From NCBI GenBank assembly GCA_965198875.1, contig CBDAPU010000001.1:1798001-1862000 (forward strand): 64,000 bases of DNA. Direction: 5' to 3'. A program made the position numbers and the translations under genes. The stretch is from CBDAPU01 sp965198875 (GTDB lineage Bacteria; Pseudomonadota; Gammaproteobacteria; Eutrophobiales; Eutrophobiaceae). Of the stretch, positions 1 through 7,482 are shown piece after piece (position 1 is the first letter of the stretch; each line of letters begins with the position of its first letter). Below the pieces are notes generated by a model. The model ran no database searches. It was not told the DNA's origin and saw only the letters and a list, made by a program, of their open reading frames with translations.

Positions 1-768
1 CACTGTTTGGCGCAGATCCGTGCGGGTAAAGCCCCGAAGGAAGGCAGCAGGATAGTGATCGCCGATAAGACCGAGCTTGAGGTGACGGGGCGATGTCAGG
101 GGTTTTTTGTTTTAAGATCGTTACCTGATCAAGCGCTAACCGACATATTGCAAGCGCAGGGTCATACGCCTTTGCCGCCGTACATCAAGCGCCCTGGCGA
201 GCCGCTTGACGCCCATCGGTATCAGACTGTCTATGCCAGAGAAGACGGCGCAGTGGCGGCGCCGACGGCGGGTTTGCATTTCACCGATGCGCTCATTGCC
301 GAGATTGAGAGAAAAGGGGCGAGATGTGTTTACGTCACGTTGCATGTGGGGGCGGGCACATTTCGGCCTGTCCGGGATGAGGTGATTGAAAACCACCAGA
401 TCCACAGTGAGAGATGTGAGGTGAGTGAGCAGGTTTGTGAGCACATACGCAAGACAAAAAAAGCAGGTAACCGCATCATCGCAGTTGGGACCACATCAGT
501 AAGGAGTCTGGAGGCGGCCTCCGTTACCGGCGACATCGAACCCTTCCGGGGGGAGACCGATATTTATATTTATCCGGGATTTCAATTTCAAACGGTGGAT
601 GCGATGATCACGAATTTCCATCTGCCGGCGTCAACATTGTTCATTCTCGTTTGTGCCTTTGCCGGTTATGAGAAGACGATGCGCGCATACGAACATGCCA
701 TTGCCGAGAAATACCGCTTTTTCAGCTATGGTGACGCCATGTTCATCACCAGGGAAGCGGTGATTTAG
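1..768 (+). CDS. queA: S-adenosylmethionine:tRNA ribosyltransferase-isomerase QueA (5' end outside window)
   Basis: QueA transfers and rearranges the ribosyl part of SAM onto 7-aminomethyl-7-deazaguanine in tRNA, giving epoxyqueuosine in the cytoplasm. The reading frame is open at base 1, so the N-terminal part lies upstream. The visible ~255 residues carry QueA hallmarks: the APTAGLHFT segment, the VTLHVGAGTFRPV segment, the GTTSVRSLE segment and the C-terminal TNFHLPASTL motif followed by the FSYGDAM ending. Stop is TAG at 766-768. tgt follows after 29 bases on the same strand, the classic queuosine gene order, so the two are probably co-transcribed. Family identification is secure. Confidence 0.97.
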   Translation, partial: HCLAQIRAGKAPKEGSRIVIADKTELEVTGRCQGFFVLRSLPDQALTDILQAQGHTPLPPYIKRPGEPLDAHRYQTVYAREDGAVAAPTAGLHFTDALIAEIERKGARCVYVTLHVGAGTFRPVRDEVIENHQIHSERCEVSEQVCEHIRKTKKAGNRIIAVGTTSVRSLEAASVTGDIEPFRGETDIYIYPGFQFQTVDAMITNFHLPASTLFILVCAFAGYEKTMRAYEHAIAEKYRFFSYGDAMFITREAVI

Positions 769-797
769 GAGATCATAACAACACAATTTATCCTTAG

Positions 798-1904
798 GTG
801 AAGTTCGAATTATTAAACACCGATGCAGCGGCACGTCGTGGTCGTATTACACTCTCGCGCGGCACGATTGAAACACCGGTGTTTATGCCTGTGGGCACCT
901 ACGGTGCGGTCAAAGGCATGACGCCGGAGGAATTACTGGGGTTAGGCAGCCAGATCATACTTGGCAATGCCTTTCATTTGATGTTGCGCCCAAGCACGGA
1001 AGTGATCGAACGACACGGCGGCCTGCACGGCTTCATGCACTGGCCAGGGCCGATATTAACCGACTCAGGCGGGTTTCAGGTGTTCAGCCTGGCGAGTTCA
1101 CGCAAGATCACAGATGAAGGCGTGCATTTTCGCTCACCAGTGAACGGTGATAACGTGTTTCTGGGCCCGGAGCAATCAATACAGATCCAGCATAGCCTGA
1201 GCTCGGACATCATGATGATCTTTGATGACTGCACGCCTTATCCGGCAACCGAGGCGCAGGCAAAAAAATCCATGGAACTGTCATTGCGCTGGGCGATGCG
1301 TTGCAGGGAGATGCACGGCGATCATCCCTCGGCGTTGTTCGCCATTGTCCAGGGGGGGATGTTTGCAGCGCTGAGAGAGGAGTCCGCAAAAGAACTGGTG
1401 GCGATGGGGTTTGATGGTTATGCCATTGGCGGGTTATCCGTGGGCGAGCCGGTGGAGATGATGATGGAAGTGACGGCGCATACAACAGCTTTCATGCCAA
1501 AGGACAAGCCGCGCTATTTGATGGGGGTGGGCAGACCGGAAGATATGGTTGAGTGCGTATTGCGGGGTATAGACATGTTTGATTGCGTCATGCCGACACG
1601 CAACGCCCGTAACGGGCACCTGTTCACGAGCCGGGGCGATATCAAAATACGTAACGCCAAACATCGAAACAGTGACGCCCCCCTGGATGAGGCGTGTGGT
1701 TGTTATACTTGCAGGCATTACAGCCGCGCCTATTTACATCACCTGGATAAAACCGGTGAAATGCTCGGCGCCCGCCTGAACACCTGGCACAACCTGCATT
1801 ATTATCACACCTTGCTGAGGGAGCTGCGGGCAGCCATAGCAGGGCGGTATCTCACTGCATTTGTGGGCGAGTTTTATGCAAAGCGTAAAAAGATCAGTGG
1901 ATGA
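798..1904 (+). CDS. tgt: Queuine/preQ1 tRNA-guanine transglycosylase
   Basis: Tgt swaps guanine-34 for preQ1 in tRNAs with GUN anticodons, the step before QueA in queuosine synthesis. The 368-residue length is normal. Visible motifs: ETPVFMPVGTYG near the N terminus, the active-site region GPILTDSGGFQVFSL, the GFDGYAIGGLSVGEP loop, RYLMGVGRPEDM, the nucleophile segment DMFDCVMPTRNARNGHLF and the zinc-binding CxCYTC...H pattern near the C terminus. The start is GTG at 798, chosen because the product then begins MKFELLNT as in known Tgt proteins; no strong ribosome site is visible. In most gammaproteobacteria yajC-secD-secF follow tgt; here a membrane polysaccharide gene follows instead. Confidence 0.97.
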   Translation: MKFELLNTDAAARRGRITLSRGTIETPVFMPVGTYGAVKGMTPEELLGLGSQIILGNAFHLMLRPSTEVIERHGGLHGFMHWPGPILTDSGGFQVFSLASSRKITDEGVHFRSPVNGDNVFLGPEQSIQIQHSLSSDIMMIFDDCTPYPATEAQAKKSMELSLRWAMRCREMHGDHPSALFAIVQGGMFAALREESAKELVAMGFDGYAIGGLSVGEPVEMMMEVTAHTTAFMPKDKPRYLMGVGRPEDMVECVLRGIDMFDCVMPTRNARNGHLFTSRGDIKIRNAKHRNSDAPLDEACGCYTCRHYSRAYLHHLDKTGEMLGARLNTWHNLHYYHTLLRELRAAIAGRYLTAFVGEFYAKRKKISG

Positions 1905-1911
1905 TGTCCCC

Positions 1912-3186
1912 ATGATAAAACCCCTGGCAAAACAGATGGCCAACGCCTGCTCCAGGCTTCTGATCAGCCATTACGCCTGGTGTCTCATCGCCTCGGCCCT
2001 GCTTCTCATGTGTACCGATACACTCTCGGTGGCGCCGATGTTGGTGATGTCGGCTATCGGTATCTACCGGGTCATGAGACACCCGGCGGTTCTCTATGAA
2101 GACCCGGCCTGTCGCCTTGTTTTGCTGTTGTTCCTGTGTTTATGGCTGCCCCAGCTCATCTCTCTTTTCGATGCGGTGAATATCGAGCATTCCCTGAAAA
2201 CAGTGACCTCCCGTTCGCTCTACCTCTTTTGCGGGATCTTTATCGTCCAGGAATTAATGCGGGGCGATAACCTGAGAGGAGTGTCCGTCGCTTTTTTTCT
2301 CATCGCATTCTTCTGGTGTATTGACGCTTTAATACAGTACGGCACGGGCACGAACTTGCTGGGTTATCCCGCCGTTGAGGCCAGCCTGAGCGGCATGTTT
2401 TATCCCAAGATCAGGCTGGGTTTGATATTGGCCGTGCTGGCGCCGGTGTTGTTGGAGGTATTCAGGAGCAGCTACAGGGATAAGCTCTTTCCCTGGCTGA
2501 TCCTTATCCCGTTTGTACTGGTCATATTTTTAAGCGGCCGGCGAAGTGCGTGGATCATGCTTGTCATTGGCTTGCTGGCGTATATTCCGATCATTTTCCA
2601 CACATTAACCCGGCGGGCGAAACACACACTATTGGCCTCAGCCTGTCTCGCCGCCGCCGCCGTGACTTATGTCTCCCTGCATGATGAGAGTATTCAATAT
2701 CGCATCACTACCCTGTCCGGCATATTCGCTGGTGGTACGCAAACCGGGCTGGCGACATCCCGGAGAGTGCCGCTTTGGGATACGGGCTATGAGATGTTTA
2801 AGCGGAACTGGTTCAATGGCGTTGGGCCTCGGGGGTTTCGGCATGTGTATCATGAGTATGCGGCGGCTGATAATTATTTTATGCAGCATGGGCGAGAAGG
2901 CTCAACCCATCCACATTTGTTTATCCTGGAGGTCGCCGCAGAGACCGGTGTGATGGGCGTCGCCGGTTTTATGCTCTTCTATTGGGCGGCGCTTCGTCTC
3001 TGGTGGCGGGGCCGGCATGATACAAAGGTGGTTGCCTGGACGGCGTCATTATTGGCGGCGATGTTTCCATTTAATGCACACATGGCCCTCTACGGCTCTT
3101 ACTGGAGTGGCTTTATGTGGTTGCTGCTCGCTTGCAGTATTGCGGTGATTGCTCAAGGCAAAGGCGGGATCCGCTCTTCAGGATAG
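1912..3186 (+). CDS. O-antigen ligase / Wzy-like polymerase family membrane protein
   Basis: A polytopic inner-membrane protein of about 424 residues with roughly ten hydrophobic segments. It resembles the O-antigen ligase/polymerase family (Wzy_C, WaaL-type), which joins undecaprenyl-linked glycans to lipid A core or polymerises them in the periplasm. Supporting features are the strongly hydrophobic N-terminal half, a basic segment FLSGRRSAWIML, and a long periplasmic loop containing GPRGFRHVY and STHPHLFILEVAAETGVMG; the H-x-H/N-x-x-L-x-x-x-x-E-x-G pattern in this loop is the family signature. ATG 1912 lies just after the tgt stop; in-frame starts at 1861 (TTG) and 1876 (ATG) would overlap tgt. 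The 3' end overlaps the convergent glycosyltransferase by 9 bases. Ligase versus polymerase cannot be decided from sequence. Confidence 0.85.
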   Translation: MIKPLAKQMANACSRLLISHYAWCLIASALLLMCTDTLSVAPMLVMSAIGIYRVMRHPAVLYEDPACRLVLLLFLCLWLPQLISLFDAVNIEHSLKTVTSRSLYLFCGIFIVQELMRGDNLRGVSVAFFLIAFFWCIDALIQYGTGTNLLGYPAVEASLSGMFYPKIRLGLILAVLAPVLLEVFRSSYRDKLFPWLILIPFVLVIFLSGRRSAWIMLVIGLLAYIPIIFHTLTRRAKHTLLASACLAAAAVTYVSLHDESIQYRITTLSGIFAGGTQTGLATSRRVPLWDTGYEMFKRNWFNGVGPRGFRHVYHEYAAADNYFMQHGREGSTHPHLFILEVAAETGVMGVAGFMLFYWAALRLWWRGRHDTKVVAWTASLLAAMFPFNAHMALYGSYWSGFMWLLLACSIAVIAQGKGGIRSSG

Positions 3187-4200
3187 CGCCTTTGCATATA
3201 AGTCCTCGAAGCGGTGGATGACTTTCTCGATGCAGTACCGACTCTGATATAGCGCCAAGGCATTATGGGCGCGATGTAGACGCCCCGGTGTATCATTCAT
3301 TGCCTTGAGCAGGGCTTCAGCCAATGACTCAGTGCTGCCAGCATTACAAAAATAAGCCGTATCATCATTGAGAATGTCCAACGGGCCGTGGCATTTTGTG
3401 GTGATAATGGGAATGCCCGAGGCCATGGCCTCTAACAGGGCGATGCCAAAGGGCTCCTCCCGGGAGGGCAGGACAAACAGATCACCTTGCATAAGGAAGC
3501 CCCTGATGTTGTTTTCCCAACCCGAGAGGTGCACGCGCTCGCCCAGTTTTAATGCCTTCACCAGGGCGAGGTAGTGGTTTTTTTCAGGCCCGTCACCGGC
3601 GATATGAAGGTGGATGTGATCAGGCAACTGTTTGAATGCCTTGATTAAAACATCAAACCCCTTTTTATGGACAAAGCGGCCGTGGGCGATGATGTTGTTG
3701 ACGTCATCTCGCAGTATTATTTTCTGAGCGGGCTGAAATGCCGAGAAGTTATGGATGATCTCGATGCGCCCGGGATCGACCCCGTTCGCTATCAGGTAGT
3801 CCCGTTGCGCCCTGGTGGCGGGAATGAACCTATCCACATATTTGAAGTACTTTAACGAGACAAAATCATGGGTATGGGCTATCAGCGGGATAGTCGTTTT
3901 TTTAAGGGCCTTGCCTGCAAGGTAAGTGGCGCGACCCAGAAGTGTCTGCACCACGTCCGGGTTATGTTGTTGAATGAGTTTTTTCAGTTTATTTGGGGCA
4001 AACGGATCCCAGGTCGCCAACACGGTGATCGAGGCGTGCCTTAAACCGGGCGCATCTTCTAGCATGCGCTCCGACTCCGAGCCGGTATGTGATATGGCGA
4101 GCACATCATGTTGACGCTGTGCCAATGCTCTCGCCAGATCAACATAATAGCGCTCGGCCCCGCCAAACCGCCTCGCCAGCATGATTAAACCGATCTTCAT
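3178..4200 (-). CDS. GT-B glycosyltransferase, GT4 type
   Basis: A 340-residue cytoplasmic or membrane-associated sugar transferase. The N terminus KIGLIMLARRFGGAERYYVDLARAL is the usual donor/acceptor-loop start of GT4 enzymes. The C-terminal Rossmann half has HGRFVHKKGFDVLIKAF and the nucleotide-sugar binding EPFGIALLEAMASGIP motif with its E-x7-E spacing. Together with the convergent ligase-like gene it suggests assembly of a lipopolysaccharide core or other surface glycan. No signal peptide. Which sugar it transfers cannot be read from the sequence. The start ATG at 4200 is the first in frame and gives a canonical first beta strand. Confidence 0.92.
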   Translation of the reverse strand: MKIGLIMLARRFGGAERYYVDLARALAQRQHDVLAISHTGSESERMLEDAPGLRHASITVLATWDPFAPNKLKKLIQQHNPDVVQTLLGRATYLAGKALKKTTIPLIAHTHDFVSLKYFKYVDRFIPATRAQRDYLIANGVDPGRIEIIHNFSAFQPAQKIILRDDVNNIIAHGRFVHKKGFDVLIKAFKQLPDHIHLHIAGDGPEKNHYLALVKALKLGERVHLSGWENNIRGFLMQGDLFVLPSREEPFGIALLEAMASGIPIITTKCHGPLDILNDDTAYFCNAGSTESLAEALLKAMNDTPGRLHRAHNALALYQSRYCIEKVIHRFEDLYAKALS

Positions 4201-4290
4201 TTGCGAGAGCCGATCAGGTTTGAAAATAAGCTGATGTTTCTCCCCCCATACTTTTGTTTGATCTCCTTAACAGTACCCCTGCTTCACGCC

Positions 4291-4302
4291 ATTGTATACA
4301 AT
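4291..4302. promoter_or_regulatory. Palindromic operator ATTGTATACAAT, copy 1
   Basis: A perfect 12-bp palindrome 54 bases upstream of the racemase-like start, between divergent genes (glycosyltransferase left, racemase right). Near-identical copies stand at 7398-7409 and 7450-7461, between the CoA-transferase and HMG-CoA-lyase-like genes. The form (TTGTATACAA core) is typical of operators bound by GntR-class dimers, but the regulator is not known. It includes TATACA/TACAAT, which could also act as a -10 element. Confidence 0.7.
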
Positions 4303-4355
4303 AGATAAAGCAAGGTGATATAGTAACCCGATGATAGGCGCCGAGACCCAATAAA

Positions 4356-5096
4356 GTGACGAGAAGAGTTCAGATCATTGTGCCGATCCCCATGGATGAG
4401 GCCAGCGTCGCCAACCGAGCAGCCCAGCTACCGGAGCCGCTGATCATGCCCGGTATGGAAGTCGACTTTGTTGCGGTGAAGTGGGGCGCCGCATTGGGGG
4501 ACAGCTATTATGACGCCATGTTGATGGACATGAGTGTCTTTGAGGCGGGCCTGAAGGCGCAGGAAGAGGGTTATGACGCCATCTGTATAGATACGGTCAG
4601 TGATTCGGGCATGTATGCCTTGCGTTCCAGATTAACTATCCCGGTGATCGGCCCGGGACAGACATCATTTCATATAGCCTGCTGTCTTGGTCACAAGTTC
4701 TCCATCATCACCATGTGGGATGAATGGTTTCATCTGTATACGAAGACCTTAAAAGAGTATGGCCTGTCGCATCGCTGTGCTTCATTACGCTCCATTAAGA
4801 CACGGCCTGATCTGAAAGAATTGCTGGAAGGCAAGGAGGAAGTGATATTTCAGAAGCTGGAAGCGGAGAGTCTCAAGGCGCTCGATGAAGACGGCGCCGA
4901 TGTTATCGTGCTGGGTTCCACCACCATGCACCAGTCTCACGGTTATCTTGCGGAGAAACTACCGGCGCCGGTGATCAACCCCGGGCAAGTCGCCTATAAA
5001 CTCTGTGAGGTTTTTTTGCAGCTCGGTTTATCCCACAGCAAAGTAGCCTTTGCCCCACCCGAGAGACCTGATGACGCCATGATCCTCGCCAGGTAA
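4356..5096 (+). CDS. Asp/Glu/hydantoin racemase-superfamily protein lacking both catalytic cysteines
   Basis: A 246-residue cytoplasmic protein of the aspartate/glutamate/hydantoin racemase fold (also maleate isomerase and arylmalonate decarboxylase). The first strand RVQIIVPIPM, the GYDAICIDTVSDSGMYALRS segment and the later ADVIVLGSTTMHQ segment match the two half-domains. In racemases each segment carries a catalytic Cys (C-x-x-D-x-G and GCTGM-like). Here the aligned residues are Thr80 and Ser188, so two-base racemisation is unlikely. A different reaction (lyase, isomerase, decarboxylase) or binding role is possible. GTG 4356 is retained as start because ATG 4392 would remove the first strand. 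First gene of the hydantoinase island, behind an ATTGTATACAAT operator. Confidence 0.82.
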   Translation: MTRRVQIIVPIPMDEASVANRAAQLPEPLIMPGMEVDFVAVKWGAALGDSYYDAMLMDMSVFEAGLKAQEEGYDAICIDTVSDSGMYALRSRLTIPVIGPGQTSFHIACCLGHKFSIITMWDEWFHLYTKTLKEYGLSHRCASLRSIKTRPDLKELLEGKEEVIFQKLEAESLKALDEDGADVIVLGSTTMHQSHGYLAEKLPAPVINPGQVAYKLCEVFLQLGLSHSKVAFAPPERPDDAMILAR

Positions 5097-5132
5097 GTGA
5101 GAACACCGTTATTTTAATAAAAGGTACTGAAC

Positions 5133-5525
5133 ATGAACGAGCATAACTATGAGTATTATGTGGACATCGTCAGCAAGCGTTATTTTCATGGCGTGGATAA
5201 TTTTGACATGGACAGGGTGATGGGCTGTTTCCATGAAGATGCGGTGTTACGGGAGATGACCAGCAACACGGTGCATGATGGATATGAGGCCATTAAAAAC
5301 ATGTTCATCGGTTTGTTCGATTATCATTCACGGATCTGGCATGGCAATTTTGTGCACACTGTGGATGTCCGGGAGCAGGCGATCTGCTCGCAGTTCTCCG
5401 TTGAAATCACCGAGAAAGAAAGCGGCGAGTTAAGGCGTTATGAAAACTGTAACCGCTTTTATCTTGAAGCCGGTAAATACAGGCGTGTTTTCGTGTACAT
5501 GAGTGGTGAGAACCTGTTGAAGTAG
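5133..5525 (+). CDS. SnoaL/NTF2-like protein 1
   Basis: A 130-residue protein with the small alpha+beta-barrel pattern of NTF2/SnoaL-like proteins: an N-terminal helix (YYVDIVSKRYFHGVDNFDMDRVMGCFHEDAVL), a GYEAIKNMF helix, then alternating beta strands ending in VYMSGENLL. These domains act as small lyases, isomerases or ligand-binding partners; no fixed catalytic residue set can be named here. It follows the racemase-like gene by 36 bases and precedes a paralogue, so all three are probably one operon. An AAAGG ribosome site lies about ten bases before the ATG. Function unknown. Confidence 0.8.
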   Translation: MNEHNYEYYVDIVSKRYFHGVDNFDMDRVMGCFHEDAVLREMTSNTVHDGYEAIKNMFIGLFDYHSRIWHGNFVHTVDVREQAICSQFSVEITEKESGELRRYENCNRFYLEAGKYRRVFVYMSGENLLK

Positions 5526-5550
5526 TCAAGACCTGAGGAGGATGGGAGCA

Positions 5551-5949
5551 ATGCAATATCAATCTGATCTGGACAGAGACGCCTTGATCGATCTGGCCTT
5601 AAATAAATACTTCGCCAATGTTGATAAAAAAGACCTGGATGCGGTACTGGCTTGTTTTCATGATAACGCGATGATCACAGTGCAAACGGCTTTCACCACC
5701 CATGCGGGCAAGGAGAACATCAAACGCATGTTCACCGATTTTATGGGCGCTTATGAGCGCATCATCCATCGTGATTTTACCTGCACGGTTGATGTGGACA
5801 ATGCCCGTATTGCGGCCAGTTTTGTTGCGGAGTTGATCGACGCCGATGGCAATACCACGTTGCTTGAGAACACCAACTTCTGGCGTGTACGGGATGGGAG
5901 GTTTCAGGAAGTCTACATCTACATGAGTGGCGCCAATCCCCTGGTGTAG
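5551..5949 (+). CDS. SnoaL/NTF2-like protein 2, paralogue of the preceding gene
   Basis: Encodes 132 residues with the same fold and the same ending (YIYMSGANPL versus VYMSGENLL in gene 1), showing tandem duplication and divergence. Conserved between the two are the ACFHDNAM/GCFHEDAV helix end, a NIKRMF/AIKNMF helix and the H-x-x-F strand. Start chosen at ATG 5551 because a strong GAGGAGG site at 5535-5541 stands ten bases before it, whereas ATG 5542 touches that site. A pair may form a heterodimer, as NTF2-like proteins usually dimerise; that is inference. Likely belongs to the island's catabolic operon. Confidence 0.8.
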   Translation: MQYQSDLDRDALIDLALNKYFANVDKKDLDAVLACFHDNAMITVQTAFTTHAGKENIKRMFTDFMGAYERIIHRDFTCTVDVDNARIAASFVAELIDADGNTTLLENTNFWRVRDGRFQEVYIYMSGANPLV

Positions 5950-5980
5950 CCGTTGCTAATGAAGCTCTCCTCAAACAGCG

Positions 5981-5997
5981 GTGGCCTTCAAGGCCAC
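5981..5997. terminator. Short inverted repeat between convergent genes
   Basis: GTGGCCTT at 5981-5988 and AAGGCCAC at 5990-5997 form a perfect 8-bp stem around one base. It lies between the ends of the NTF2-like gene and the leftward CoA-transferase gene, so it may terminate both. No T-run follows, so an intrinsic terminator is not certain. Confidence 0.4.
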
Positions 5998-6060
5998 TAG
6001 CGGGTCTGATAGCTGAATGTGATTGCGATACAAAGATCCGCCCAGGAGATCAGCGCCCCT

Positions 6061-7278
6061 TCAAATCACGCCTTTGTCTTTGAGGAGCGCTATGGTGTCT
6101 TTATCTATCCCCAGCAGTGTCTCATACACCTCTTCATTATGTTGACCCAGCTCCGGCCCCGGCCATTTTATCTTGCCCGGCGTGGCGGACATTTTCGGCG
6201 TCACGTTTTGCATTTTAATATCACCGAACTTCTCATGGGCAACGCAGGTGATGGCCTCACGGGCGGCAAAGTGTTCATCCGCCAGCATATCCGGCGCCGT
6301 ATAGATTTTCCCGTTTGGCACGCCCTGTTCGTTTAGCCGCTCACGCAACTCGGCGGCATCTAACGTTTTAGTCCACTCACTGATCAACGCATCCAGCTCC
6401 TGCTGATGTTGGCCACGAGCGGTATGCGTGGCGTAACGGGGATCCTCAGCCAGCTCGGCTCTGCCCATTGCTTGCGCCAGTCGTCTGAAGACGGTGTCCT
6501 GATTGGCGGCGATCAAATAATCGCCGTCCTTGCATGGATAGGCATTGGACGGGGCGACATTCGGTAGAACAGGGCCGTGTCGTTGTCTGATGTAACCGCC
6601 ATGCTGGTACTCTGAAATCAGTGACTCCATCATGGCTAATACCGCCTCATAAATGGCGGCGTCAACCACCTGGCCACGTCCTGTTATCTCCCGTGCATGT
6701 AATGCACACAAGGCGCCCAGGCAGGCATGGGTGGCGGCAAGGGCGTCACCAATACTGATCCCCACCCGGCTCGGCGGGCTGTCGGGCTCACCAACGATAT
6801 GCCGTAGCCCACCCATCGCCTCGCCAATAGCGCCGTAACCCGCCTGTGGGGCATAGGGCCCTGTTTGACCAAAGCCGGTGACCCTGACCATGATCAAGCC
6901 GGGGTTAATGTCACTGAGCGCCTCATAACCCAGCCCCCAACGTTCCATGGTGCCCGGGCGAAAGTTCTCTATAAGCACGTCCGATTGAGCGATGAGGTCT
7001 TTAATGATCTGCTGGCCTTCGGGTTCTCTGGCGTTTAAGGTAATGGATTTTTTATTGCGGGCGATGACAGGCCACCATAGTGATTTTCCATGGCGCTTTT
7101 CCTGACCCCAGTCACGCATGGGATCGCCCACCCCGGGCTGTTCAATTTTAATGACCTCCGCCCCCTGATCACCTAATAGCTGACCGCAAAACGGGCCGGC
7201 AAGGAGTACGCCCATTTCAATGACGCGCATATCAGCCAGGGCGCCTTCATTCAGCAATTTTTTAGCTTTATCATTCAT
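6061..7278 (-). CDS. Class III CoA-transferase (CaiB/BaiF family)
   Basis: A 405-residue CoA-transferase of the formyl-CoA/carnitine CoA-transferase family, which moves CoA between carboxylic acids through an aspartyl-CoA intermediate. Motifs: VIEMGVLLAGPFCGQLLGDQGAEVIKIE at the N terminus, NKKSITLN, DVLIENFRPGTMERWGLGY, SGFGQTGPY-like GFGQTGPYAPQAGYG and the catalytic Asp178 in GISIGDALA. Start placed at 7278 (MNDKAKKLL); an in-frame extension to 7371 looks non-coding. Divergent from the HMG-CoA-lyase-like gene with two ATTGTATACAA(T/T-variant) operators between them. The pairing suggests activation of a branched dicarboxylate such as 3-hydroxy-3-methylglutarate followed by cleavage; substrate is inferred, not shown. 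Confidence 0.93.
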   Translation of the reverse strand: MNDKAKKLLNEGALADMRVIEMGVLLAGPFCGQLLGDQGAEVIKIEQPGVGDPMRDWGQEKRHGKSLWWPVIARNKKSITLNAREPEGQQIIKDLIAQSDVLIENFRPGTMERWGLGYEALSDINPGLIMVRVTGFGQTGPYAPQAGYGAIGEAMGGLRHIVGEPDSPPSRVGISIGDALAATHACLGALCALHAREITGRGQVVDAAIYEAVLAMMESLISEYQHGGYIRQRHGPVLPNVAPSNAYPCKDGDYLIAANQDTVFRRLAQAMGRAELAEDPRYATHTARGQHQQELDALISEWTKTLDAAELRERLNEQGVPNGKIYTAPDMLADEHFAAREAITCVAHEKFGDIKMQNVTPKMSATPGKIKWPGPELGQHNEEVYETLLGIDKDTIALLKDKGVI

Positions 7279-7397
7279 GCAAGGCGATGCGGGAGATGAG
7301 GTTAATATAGCGATAAGTCCGGGTTCATGATCGGCTTGTTGGTAGCGTATAAAGTTAAGCGAAGCTGGCAAGCCATGGCCATGATTAAACCATCTTG

Positions 7398-7409
7398 ATT
7401 GTATACATT
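7398..7409. promoter_or_regulatory. Palindromic operator, copy 2 (ATTGTATACATT)
   Basis: Matches the 12-bp palindrome of copies 1 and 3 at 11 of 12 positions. It lies nearer the CoA-transferase side of the divergent promoter region, 120 bases from that gene's start, and probably controls leftward transcription. Confidence 0.65.
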
Positions 7410-7449
7410 AAGGCCGATATTAAGGATAATAAACGCCAAAGTCCAGCCG

Positions 7450-7461
7450 ATTGTATACAAT
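7450..7461. promoter_or_regulatory. Palindromic operator ATTGTATACAAT, copy 3
   Basis: Perfect copy of the palindrome at 4291, with its last base 21 bases before the HMG-CoA-lyase-like ATG (7483), a position where a bound dimer would block transcription or initiation. Centre-to-centre distance from copy 2 is 52 bases, close to five helical turns, which would put the two dimers on the same face of the DNA. Confidence 0.7.
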
Positions 7462-7482
7462 AATGCACTAACGAGGAAGACC

